Translations under genes and position numbers: made by a program
DNA from: Anaerohalosphaera lusitana
Lineage (GTDB): Bacteria; Planctomycetota; Phycisphaerae; Sedimentisphaerales; Anaerohalosphaeraceae
Assembly (NCBI RefSeq): GCF_002007645.1
Contig: NZ_CP019791.1
Location: forward strand, 1,426,001-1,490,000
Length of the DNA: 64,000 bases
Reading direction: 5' to 3'
Shown: positions 9,806 through 17,930 of the stretch, in pieces
Layout of the letters: each line of letters starts with the position of its first letter
Position numbering within the stretch: position 1 is the first letter of the stretch
Notes under the pieces: generated by a model
The model's database searches: none
What the model was told of the DNA's origin: nothing
The model's input: the letters and a program-made list of their open reading frames with translations, nothing else

Positions 9806-10621
9806 ATGAAGAACAAAAAGGCGTTTACACTAATTGAATTGCTAGTGGTAATATCAATCATAGCCCTTCTGTTGGCTATTATGATGCCTTCGTTGTCCAT
9901 GGTTAAGCGAAAGGCTGGAACTGCGGTATGCCTGGCTAACACAAAGAATCTCTCACTCGCCTGGTATATGTATCAGGAGGATAACGCAGGTGCCCTCATT
10001 GGCGGTCGGTCGAGCAAACAGACACCCTGGATTAAAGACCCGATTGACGAGTCCGGCAACGCTTTGCCAGTTTCTCGTCTTTGGGCCGAATCTCCGCCTG
10101 TAACGGATGACGACGAGATTCGCGGCATAAAAGCTGGCTATTTATATAGTTATTTGGAAGCAGACGGTGTCTATAATTGTCCTTCGGATAATATCCGAAG
10201 AGGTTTCGATGGAACAAGGGTTTATGTTAGTTATTCGATTCCCCGTTGTCTTAACGGCGATTTTCCGAAAGAGCGGAAGAAGTTCTCACAAATAACCAGA
10301 CCCTCAATTCGGTATAATTTTGTTGAAAATGCCGACGAGCGAAACTGGAATATGGGTGGCAGTTTCCCCCTTGGAGCCCCGGAGTACACCGGAAATGACG
10401 AGTGGGCCTGGTGGGGACCTTTGGCGGTGAATCATGGCGACAGCAGTGTCCTGGGCTTTTGTGACGGGCATGCGGAAGTTCACAAGTGGAAAGACGAATT
10501 TACAAAATCGCGAGTGGATAAACTCAACGATACAGATTCCAATAATTACGGTATAGAAAGACCCCCTGAGGGCCAGACTGAGGATATTGATTACATGGCA
10601 AGAGGTTGGGCAACTCGCTAG
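9806..10621 (+). CDS. Type II pseudopilin-like protein (prepilin N-terminal methylation site)
   Basis: This 271-residue protein starts with a basic leader and KAFTLIELLVVISIIALLLAIMMPSL: a prepilin peptidase site followed by the Glu5-containing hydrophobic helix of type IV pilins and type II pseudopilins. The globular part begins AVCLANTKNLSLAWYMYQEDN and ends in a region with GFCDGHAEVHKW, the conserved H/G-DG motif of the large planctomycete family of such proteins. AAGCGGAGAC upstream is a reasonable ribosome site. It sits between the metallopeptidase and the multiheme cytochrome. In this phylum such proteins are numerous and of unknown individual function; a role in secretion or a surface fibre is likely. 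Confidence 0.85.
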   Translation: MKNKKAFTLIELLVVISIIALLLAIMMPSLSMVKRKAGTAVCLANTKNLSLAWYMYQEDNAGALIGGRSSKQTPWIKDPIDESGNALPVSRLWAESPPVTDDDEIRGIKAGYLYSYLEADGVYNCPSDNIRRGFDGTRVYVSYSIPRCLNGDFPKERKKFSQITRPSIRYNFVENADERNWNMGGSFPLGAPEYTGNDEWAWWGPLAVNHGDSSVLGFCDGHAEVHKWKDEFTKSRVDKLNDTDSNNYGIERPPEGQTEDIDYMARGWATR

Positions 10622-10840
10622 ATGCTGTTTGAAAACAGATTCTGGAAACTGCCAATATAAACTCTTTGATTCTTGTCGACAACAAGGTATGCGACATGAT
10701 GAGGAAATTCAGGGAGACCGATCAAAAAAATAACTTGTGAAAGTGTGATGGCAAACTTGTTCATAGTGGGATTTCCAGGTTAATTGTGAATTCCCTATGA
10801 AACAGTGCGACTTGAATAAATGGTATTTGTTGTTTAGTTC

Positions 10841-13249
10841 TTGCAAAGAGTAATTTGCTTTGGTAGGCTCAATAAGGTGTGTTGTAAAACTGTTTCTATT
10901 GCCGGCCTTGTTCTGTTTTCTGTTGTAATTGTCGGAATCAGTCAGTTCCGTTCACTGGCAAGTAATCCTCAGCAGACATCTAAAGAATACGTGGGATCCT
11001 CACAATGCCGGTCCTGCCACGAGAAGTTCTACCAACTGTGGGCGCCTTCGTATCATGGTCAGGCGATGAGGCCTTACACCAAAACGTTTGCTCAAGAAAA
11101 TCTGGTTGATCATGAAGAAAGCATTGAGGTTGGTTCCAATAACTATCGTGCCGTAATAGATGGGGAGCCGGGACACGTACTGGAGGTCGGACCTCAGGGC
11201 GAAAAGAAATACCCCATCCTTCACGCGATGGGGGGCAAGGACGTCTTCTACTTTCTGACAGAACTTGAGCGGGGATTTCTACAGGTTCTTCCTGTAGCAT
11301 TTGACGTGCAAGATCAGCAGTGGTTTGATACCGCCGCAAGCGCGGTTCGACATTTTTCCAGCGGAGATGAGGATGAACCGCTCGACTGGAAAAATCGTGC
11401 TTATACTTTCAATACTTCGTGTTACGGCTGTCACGTCAGTCAGTTGGTAAAGAATTACGATCCACAAACAGATACCTATAATACGCAATGGCAGGAACCG
11501 GGGATCAACTGTGAAACCTGCCACGGCCCGGCCGCCGAACATATAAGGGTATGCGAACAAGCCGGCCAGGGCGACGCCCCAGAGGATCTGAAACTGGTGA
11601 CAGTCACACAGAGTCGCGGCTATTCGGCTCATCAGGTAAACGCATCTTGTTCAACCTGTCATGCGAAGGCCGGTCCAATAACCGCAGAGTTTATGCCAGG
11701 CGATGCCTTTTTCAAGCATTACGATCTAACGACGTTGGAGCACCCTGATTACTATCCGGACGGCCGTGATCTGGGTGAGAACTATACTTATACGAGTTGG
11801 CTCATGAACTCCTGCGTTGAAAGCAGCGATCTGGATTGCATGTACTGCCATACCTCCAGTGGTCGATACCGATTCGAGGGATCGCAGGCTAATGATGCCT
11901 GCATTGAGTGTCATGAAGAGAAGGCCGATATCGCAAAGCATTCTCGACACGCCACCGAAACAGGAGTGACAGAATGCGTTCAGTGCCACATGCCCAAAAC
12001 CGAATTCGGCCGAATGGCGCGCAGCGACCACTCTTTCCGGCCGCCAATGCCTTCTGCAACGTTACGCTATAAATCGCCAAATGCTTGTAACATTTGCCAC
12101 ACAGATAAAGATGCTTCCTGGGCGGATGATAAGGTTCGCCGGTGGCACGATGACGATTATCAGGAAGCGACACTTCAGGTGGCCGATCTAGTGGCCCAGG
12201 CACGGCAAGATGAATGGGAAAATCTGCCGCAGATGCTGGATTACATCCAGCAGAAGGACCGCAATGTAGTTTTCGCAAATTCCCTGATCCGTTTGATGCG
12301 CCAAAAATCGGACCCAACCATTGGTTCTGATCTTTGTCATATAATTGTTCACGATAAATCTCCTCTGATCCGTGCAAGCGCAGCCGATGCACTGGGTGGG
12401 TACCTTGATAATGAGAGCATATCTTTACTGGCTGAGGCCACCACTGACGAATACCTGCTGGTGCGGATCAGGGCCGCTGCAGCGCTGTCACCGGTTCCGG
12501 TAGATCAGATCCCACCGGCTTACAAAGCTGCATTTCAAAAAGCCACTGATGAGTACCTCAAGGCAATGATGGCCCGCCCAGACAATGCATTTTCACATTA
12601 CAATCTTGGCAATTTCTTCATGGATAAAAATAAACCAGGTAAAGCCATCAACCGTTTTGAATTTGCCATGAAGCTCGACCATGACCTCATTCTTCCGTAT
12701 GTAAATGCTTCGATAGCGTACAACACCCTAGGCCAGAATGACAATGCCATCGAGACTCTCAAAAAGGCGATTGAGATTGATCCTGAAAACGTTGCCGCAC
12801 ATTTGAATCTTGCCTTGCTGTACGGAGAAACGGGCAATTACAGCCTTGCTGAGCAACATTTCCGCAGGACCTATGAACTCGATGCTGATTCTGCTGCTGC
12901 AGCATATAATCTTTCGGTTCTCCTGGCTGAAAAACAGCCGCTAGAGGCCATAGATTGGGCGCGTAAAGCGGTAGAGTCAGCACCAGATAATACGCGATAT
13001 GTCTTTGCACTTGCTTACTTTTTGCAACAAAACCATAAGACAGAAGAGGCAATTGTCCTGCTGGAGCCTTACGCTAACGCACAAATAGCTGACCCCAATA
13101 TTTATATGCTTCTTGCAAGCATTTACGAAGGACGTGGAGATTTACAAGCAGCAATTCGTACTTATAAAGCAGCTTCCGAGAACGAGCAACTGCCGCAGCA
13201 GATACGAACCAGATTCCGGATGCATGTGCAGCGGTTAAATGGCTGGTAA
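10841..13249 (+). CDS. Octaheme c-type cytochrome fused to HEAT and TPR repeats
   Basis: This protein of about 802 residues has eight CxxCH heme-binding motifs: CRSCH (56-60), CYGCH, CETCH, CSTCH, CMYCH, CIECH, CVQCH and CNICH (416-420). An N-terminal hydrophobic segment (VSIAGLVLFSVVIVG) acts as signal or anchor. After the hemes come HEAT-like helices (about 450-545) and tetratricopeptide repeats (about 555-795, with NPDNAFSHYNLGN-like and AAHLNLALLYGETGNY units). The start is uncertain: TTG at 10841 is the first possible codon after a stop, and GTG at 10877 is an alternative. The architecture is known in planctomycetes and related anaerobes and suggests periplasmic electron transfer, perhaps within a larger complex held by the TPRs. 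Its substrate is unknown. Its place among polysaccharide genes is notable. Confidence 0.8.
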   Translation: MQRVICFGRLNKVCCKTVSIAGLVLFSVVIVGISQFRSLASNPQQTSKEYVGSSQCRSCHEKFYQLWAPSYHGQAMRPYTKTFAQENLVDHEESIEVGSNNYRAVIDGEPGHVLEVGPQGEKKYPILHAMGGKDVFYFLTELERGFLQVLPVAFDVQDQQWFDTAASAVRHFSSGDEDEPLDWKNRAYTFNTSCYGCHVSQLVKNYDPQTDTYNTQWQEPGINCETCHGPAAEHIRVCEQAGQGDAPEDLKLVTVTQSRGYSAHQVNASCSTCHAKAGPITAEFMPGDAFFKHYDLTTLEHPDYYPDGRDLGENYTYTSWLMNSCVESSDLDCMYCHTSSGRYRFEGSQANDACIECHEEKADIAKHSRHATETGVTECVQCHMPKTEFGRMARSDHSFRPPMPSATLRYKSPNACNICHTDKDASWADDKVRRWHDDDYQEATLQVADLVAQARQDEWENLPQMLDYIQQKDRNVVFANSLIRLMRQKSDPTIGSDLCHIIVHDKSPLIRASAADALGGYLDNESISLLAEATTDEYLLVRIRAAAALSPVPVDQIPPAYKAAFQKATDEYLKAMMARPDNAFSHYNLGNFFMDKNKPGKAINRFEFAMKLDHDLILPYVNASIAYNTLGQNDNAIETLKKAIEIDPENVAAHLNLALLYGETGNYSLAEQHFRRTYELDADSAAAAYNLSVLLAEKQPLEAIDWARKAVESAPDNTRYVFALAYFLQQNHKTEEAIVLLEPYANAQIADPNIYMLLASIYEGRGDLQAAIRTYKAASENEQLPQQIRTRFRMHVQRLNGW

Positions 13250-13368
13250 GCTTGAACTGGTGCCGTCACAAAAATGTATATTATATTATGTTTTATTGTA
13301 AAAAAAGCCAAAATGCGATCTTGCAAAATATAGATTGATTTTGCACAACAGTGAAAGACGTTAGCAAA

Positions 13369-15525
13369 ATGAAATTAAACTTTTTTATAGTAATATCACT
13401 GCTGGCATTGTCTGGTAATTACCCAATAGCTTTTGGAATAGAAGGACTTACTGTCGAGTACCTCCGCCAACCAGGCGATGAAGGTGTGACCGTAGCCGAC
13501 TTGAAACCGGAATACGGGTGGATAGTTGATGAGCAGACAGAGTTTCAGAAAGCTTACCAGATTATAGTTTCTTCCTCGAGAGACGCATGTGAGAAAACAG
13601 AAGGCAATGTATGGGACAGCGGCCGAGTCTTGAGCTCAACTTCCAGTAATATCGAGCACGGTGGGAACGCTCTGGAGGAAAATGCAGAGTATTTCTGGAA
13701 GGCTCGCATCTGGGACAAGGGAAACGAGGCTGGGCCGTATTCGTCGATTCAGAATTTTAGAACCGGTGCGCCTGGTAATACGATCTCCTCGGCCAATCGC
13801 TGGCAGATCGAGCGCATAAAGCCTGTGAGGGTCGTCAGAACATCCCCCAAGAGCATATTTGTTGATTTTGGAAGGGCGGCATTCGGTACGTTGGAAATTG
13901 ATTATATAACGCCGGCCAAAGATAGGCTGACTATTCATCTCGGCGAGAAAGCCAAGGGCGGCAGTATAGATCGCGAACCAGGTGGGACCATTCGTTACCA
14001 GAAAGTTGAGCTGGAGGTTCGGCCCGGGCAGACTTCGTATAAAATTGAACTGACGCCTGATAAGAGGAATACTGGTTCGCGGGCTATCAAACTGCCCGAA
14101 TCGTTCGACGTGGTCATGCCGTTTAGATATGTAGAAATTGAAAACATAGATAGTACGTTGACATCCAATAATATTCGTCAGAAGGCGTATTTTTACTATT
14201 TCAATGACCGGCAAAGTGAATTTAGCTGCAGTGATGAACGACTTGAGAATATCTGGGATATGTGTAAATATAGTATGAAAGCCACCAGCTTCTGCGGACT
14301 TTATATAGATGGTGATCGAGAACGTATACCCTATGAGGCGGACGCTTATATAAATCAGCTCGGACATTACTGCGTCGATAATGAATACTCGATCGCCAAA
14401 CAGACGATCGAGTACTTTATTGACCACCCAACCTGGCCTACGGAATGGCTGCTGCATACGCCGATGCTTGTGTACCAGGATTATTATTATACAGGCGATA
14501 CGGAGTTGATCGAAGCATACTACGATAAGCTAAAGCATAAGACGCTCATTGCGCTTGCAAGGAAAGACGGACTGATCTCTACCCATAATGAGAAGGCTGG
14601 CAGTAAAGGATACCTCAAGAAACTTGGTTTCGCCAGTCCGCCGCACAGAGGAATTCGTGACATTGTTGACTGGCCCAGGAATGAGCGTGACGGTTATAAT
14701 ATGGTCGCTGTCAATACCGTGGTCAATTGTTTCTTCTATCGCAACATGCAAATAATGGCCGAATTTGCGGACCTTCTTGGAAAGATCGATGATGCTGATT
14801 ATTATAGGGAAATGGCGGCCAAAGTGAAGCGATCCATAAATACAAAGATGTTTGACGAAAAACGTGGGATCTATGTTGATGGCCTGGATACTGACCATGC
14901 GGCTCTGCACGCAAATATGATGCCGCTTGCTTTCGATATTGTTCCTGATGAGCACATTGACACAGTTGTTGAATTCGTAAAGTCTCGGGGCATGGCATGC
15001 AGTGTTTACGGTGCGCAATATCTGCTTCAGGGTCTCTACCGTGCGGGCCAAAGTCAGTATGCACTGGACCTTATGCGGGCTGCACATCAGCGTAGTTGGT
15101 GGAACATGATCAAGGTCGGGTCAACAATTACACTTGAAGCATGGGATATGAAGTATAAACCAAATGCTGACTGGACTCATGCTTGGGGAGCTGCTCCGGC
15201 AAACATCGTAGCGAGGTTTATGTGGGGTATTCAACCTTCGAAGCCCGGATTTCAAGCTGTTAGGATCAAGCCACAATTGGCTGATCTTAAGCAAAGTATA
15301 ATAACGATGCCGACGATCAAGGGTGCTATTCGCTGTGAATTCAAAGGGAAGAATGCACAGTCGGGCGTTTATATCATCGAACTACCGGGTAATATGACGG
15401 GAGAGTTTGTGCTGCCGGGTGACATCGCCGTCCAACTCAATGACCAGGTTATGAACAACGCGGCAGATGAGTTGAAGCTGATGCCCGGCCGTAATTTGAT
15501 AAAATTTAAAAGACGTTTACATTAA
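13369..15525 (+). CDS. Secreted alpha-L-rhamnosidase, GH78
   Basis: This 718-residue exported glycosidase probably releases terminal alpha-L-rhamnose. The ATG at 13369 is preferred to a GTG at 13351 since it starts the signal peptide (KLNFFIVISLLALSG). An N-terminal Fn3-like region of GH78 enzymes has P-x-Y-G-W and AEYFWKARIWDKG. The beta domain follows (about 130-270), then the (alpha/alpha)6 barrel. Barrel motifs include YIDGDRERIPYEAD, which holds acidic residues of the active centre, WLLHTPMLVYQDYYYTGD, LEAWD, and WTHAWGAAPANI near the end, with the C-terminal beta domain after GIQPSKPGF. These are typical of bacterial GH78. Together with the nearby pectate-lyase-like and esterase genes this points to rhamnose-bearing polysaccharide such as rhamnogalacturonan or ulvan-like glycans. 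Confidence 0.82.
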   Translation: MKLNFFIVISLLALSGNYPIAFGIEGLTVEYLRQPGDEGVTVADLKPEYGWIVDEQTEFQKAYQIIVSSSRDACEKTEGNVWDSGRVLSSTSSNIEHGGNALEENAEYFWKARIWDKGNEAGPYSSIQNFRTGAPGNTISSANRWQIERIKPVRVVRTSPKSIFVDFGRAAFGTLEIDYITPAKDRLTIHLGEKAKGGSIDREPGGTIRYQKVELEVRPGQTSYKIELTPDKRNTGSRAIKLPESFDVVMPFRYVEIENIDSTLTSNNIRQKAYFYYFNDRQSEFSCSDERLENIWDMCKYSMKATSFCGLYIDGDRERIPYEADAYINQLGHYCVDNEYSIAKQTIEYFIDHPTWPTEWLLHTPMLVYQDYYYTGDTELIEAYYDKLKHKTLIALARKDGLISTHNEKAGSKGYLKKLGFASPPHRGIRDIVDWPRNERDGYNMVAVNTVVNCFFYRNMQIMAEFADLLGKIDDADYYREMAAKVKRSINTKMFDEKRGIYVDGLDTDHAALHANMMPLAFDIVPDEHIDTVVEFVKSRGMACSVYGAQYLLQGLYRAGQSQYALDLMRAAHQRSWWNMIKVGSTITLEAWDMKYKPNADWTHAWGAAPANIVARFMWGIQPSKPGFQAVRIKPQLADLKQSIITMPTIKGAIRCEFKGKNAQSGVYIIELPGNMTGEFVLPGDIAVQLNDQVMNNAADELKLMPGRNLIKFKRRLH

Positions 15526-15705
15526 TGTCTTTATTTTGCTTGGAGCTTACTCAAAGATGATGGCTTAAGAAAAGCCGGTAATCAGGCATGGCATAATGGC
15601 AAGGCCGAAGCAGCTATGTTATGGGTTCAAAGCCAGTGCTTGTTATTGCGACTGTTAGTAAAAAATATTAATAATCTTGTAACGTTTAATTGATGGAGGT
15701 AGGTG

Positions 15706-17805
15706 ATGAAGAACTTTATTTTAACTCTTGTTTTGTTGGTTGCCCTTGTCGGCTTTACTCAGGCGGCTACAGTTTTCACGGAAGACTTCGAAAGCTACAC
15801 GGACGGCTCTGTTTTTGACGATCCGGATTGGTTCGTTAATATGGCCACTTATATTTTGGCTGATGACGGAAATGTCTTTACGTCGCCTTCGAATATGTAT
15901 GCTGAGTTCCTTGATGACTCTACCAGCGGTTCATTAATCATATCAAAAGGTGGGTTCGACTTAACCGATTCTGTTGTTTCAGTTTCATTTGACTTTTACG
16001 AGCCGACATCTTCAACTTTCGGCGGCCAACTTGTTATTTGGCCCAGGTCCAGTGCCGGAAACGAATGCGCGGATGTGAGATTCAGTAACGGCTCCATTCA
16101 AGGTTCTACTGAAACATACACATTAGATGAACCGCATCATTTCGACCTTGTTATCAACCTGTCAAACACCTCTGCAGGATATTCCACCGGTGAATCTGTT
16201 GCAGGTTACAGGTATGATGTCTGGTTCGACGGTGTTAAAGTTATTGATGAGAAGGAGTTCCGTGATGATCCAGCGAGTACAGATTCAGAGGTATTAAACG
16301 CAGTTCAATTCAGGGTTTTTAGCAGTAACATACAACAAATTTATGTGGATAATATCGTGGTCCGTGATACGCCTTATGTCCAGGATGCTCGAATAGCTCA
16401 AAATCCTGTCCCAGAGGATGACGCTGCAAATGTAGACTTGGCTGAGGTATTGTCCTGGGACGCAGGAACAGACCCGGCAACTGGCAATCCTGTAAGCGTT
16501 GATGAATACTATGTTTATATTGCCGGTCCAATCACGGATTCAAGTCAGGTTTATGATCCCAATGTTTTTACAGATCAGAATCTTTCGATTGCATCTTCTA
16601 TCATTTCTGAAACCGGATCGAACGGCGGTTCCTGGACACCTCCGGCAGCTTACCTCGGAACAGACACCACCTATGTATGGTGTGTAGATCAAAAACTGAC
16701 CGGCGGTACTATTGTTCCAGGTGTGAACTGGTCATTTACAACAATACCGTCTGTACCTATTCTTAATCCCGAACTGCCGGCAGATACAACAGCAGGTATC
16801 GGTGAGGATGCCGAACTTAGCGTTGAGGCAACTAACCCGTTTACCGGAGATTCTACAGGGCTGTCATATCAATGGATGTACTCGCAGGACGGAGTTAGTT
16901 ATTCAGATGTAGGTACCGGTCCGATTTTGTCTATTGACAGTGCTCAGGCAACTGACCAGGGCTACTACTACTGCGACGTAACCCTTGACAGCAATTCTGA
17001 AACAGTATCCAGCAGAACCGCTTTCTTAATCGTTAAGGAAACACTGGCTCACTGGACACTGGACCAGGCTGATTATGTTGGAGGTGTCCATCTTGATATT
17101 GTCGGCGGACATGATGCCGACCCGAATGGTGAACCAACGTTCGTTACCGGTGCAGGTCCGGACGAACCGGCGTTAGGTGCAGCAAAGATTGAAGCTGACA
17201 CAGATGCTGTTGCAGGTACATGGAATCCATCAGAAACTACAGGCCAGGTCACTGTAAGTGCCTGGATTAACTGGGACGGATCTGGTCTCGCCCAATATGG
17301 TAATGACATTATAGGCAAGTTTGACGGCTATGCTCCAGACACCATGATGTGGTCAATTCGCATCCGGGATATTAACAGTGGTAATGCCGGTATTCGTTTT
17401 TATAATGACAGTGGATTGACGGTACACCCCCAAGGGGTAATACCACCGAATACATGGACTCATGTAGCAGCAACATACGCCCCTGGCGAGGGTAAGGTCT
17501 ATATCAATGGTGAACTGGTGGCAACAGATGCCAATGCGGCATTGGGCACAGGGACAGAATCAGTGATCACTATAGGCGGTAGTGGTATTTTCCCGGGTGC
17601 TATGGACGAAGTTATGATACATAACTATGCCATGTCTCCTGAAGATGTCGCAACGCTTTATTACCAGACTTCTCAGGAATCAGTTTGTCTCTATCCTCCG
17701 TTAGTAGACTTAAATGACGACTGTCTAACTGATTTGCTGGATTTTGCAATTCTAGCTGAAAACTGGATTTATTGTGGAAGAGTTCCCGCAGCAGGTTGCG
17801 ATTAA
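15706..17805 (+). CDS. Secreted LamG/Ig-like protein with dockerin-like tail, paralog of the gene at 3387
   Basis: This 699-residue exported protein has the same plan as the gene at 3387: signal peptide (MKNFILTLVLLVALVGFTQA), a FTEDFESYTDG beta-sandwich domain, an Fn3-like segment with DEYYVYIAGP, an Ig-like domain ending DQGYYYCDVTLD, LamG starting LAHWTLDQADY, and the tail DLNDDCLTDLLDFAIL, NWIYCGRVP, Cys. GGAGG six bases before the ATG at 15706 fixes the start over a GTG three bases earlier. The first 20 codons share long identical stretches with the 3387 gene, so both ends of the gene have been duplicated. No catalytic residues were recognised. It lies 180 bases after the rhamnosidase gene and is closed by its own terminator. 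Likely a surface or polysaccharide-binding component. Confidence 0.75.
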   Translation: MKNFILTLVLLVALVGFTQAATVFTEDFESYTDGSVFDDPDWFVNMATYILADDGNVFTSPSNMYAEFLDDSTSGSLIISKGGFDLTDSVVSVSFDFYEPTSSTFGGQLVIWPRSSAGNECADVRFSNGSIQGSTETYTLDEPHHFDLVINLSNTSAGYSTGESVAGYRYDVWFDGVKVIDEKEFRDDPASTDSEVLNAVQFRVFSSNIQQIYVDNIVVRDTPYVQDARIAQNPVPEDDAANVDLAEVLSWDAGTDPATGNPVSVDEYYVYIAGPITDSSQVYDPNVFTDQNLSIASSIISETGSNGGSWTPPAAYLGTDTTYVWCVDQKLTGGTIVPGVNWSFTTIPSVPILNPELPADTTAGIGEDAELSVEATNPFTGDSTGLSYQWMYSQDGVSYSDVGTGPILSIDSAQATDQGYYYCDVTLDSNSETVSSRTAFLIVKETLAHWTLDQADYVGGVHLDIVGGHDADPNGEPTFVTGAGPDEPALGAAKIEADTDAVAGTWNPSETTGQVTVSAWINWDGSGLAQYGNDIIGKFDGYAPDTMMWSIRIRDINSGNAGIRFYNDSGLTVHPQGVIPPNTWTHVAATYAPGEGKVYINGELVATDANAALGTGTESVITIGGSGIFPGAMDEVMIHNYAMSPEDVATLYYQTSQESVCLYPPLVDLNDDCLTDLLDFAILAENWIYCGRVPAAGCD

Positions 17806-17834
17806 TAATCTCTAATGGTTGTTTTAATGATAAA

Positions 17835-17866
17835 GTCCGTGCCGTTTGGCGCGGGCTTTATTATTC
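17835..17866 (+). terminator. Intrinsic terminator after the 15706 LamG gene
   Basis: GTCCGTGCC pairs with GGCGCGGGC (two G-T pairs) around a GTTT loop, followed by TTTATTATT. It is closely similar to the terminator at 7296, so the end of the gene was duplicated along with its coding part. Confidence 0.85.
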
Positions 17867-17930
17867 TCACGTAAGTTTTGTTAGGCCATAGAAGAAGTCA
17901 GATAAACTTTTTAAATAAGATCTTGCTAAG

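Noticed and set aside
15540-15690. Open frame of about 50 codons (LLKDDGLRKAGNQAWHNGKAEAA) between rhamnosidase and LamG genes
   Set aside because: No start with a ribosome site and no recognised family; could be a gene remnant but support is too thin.
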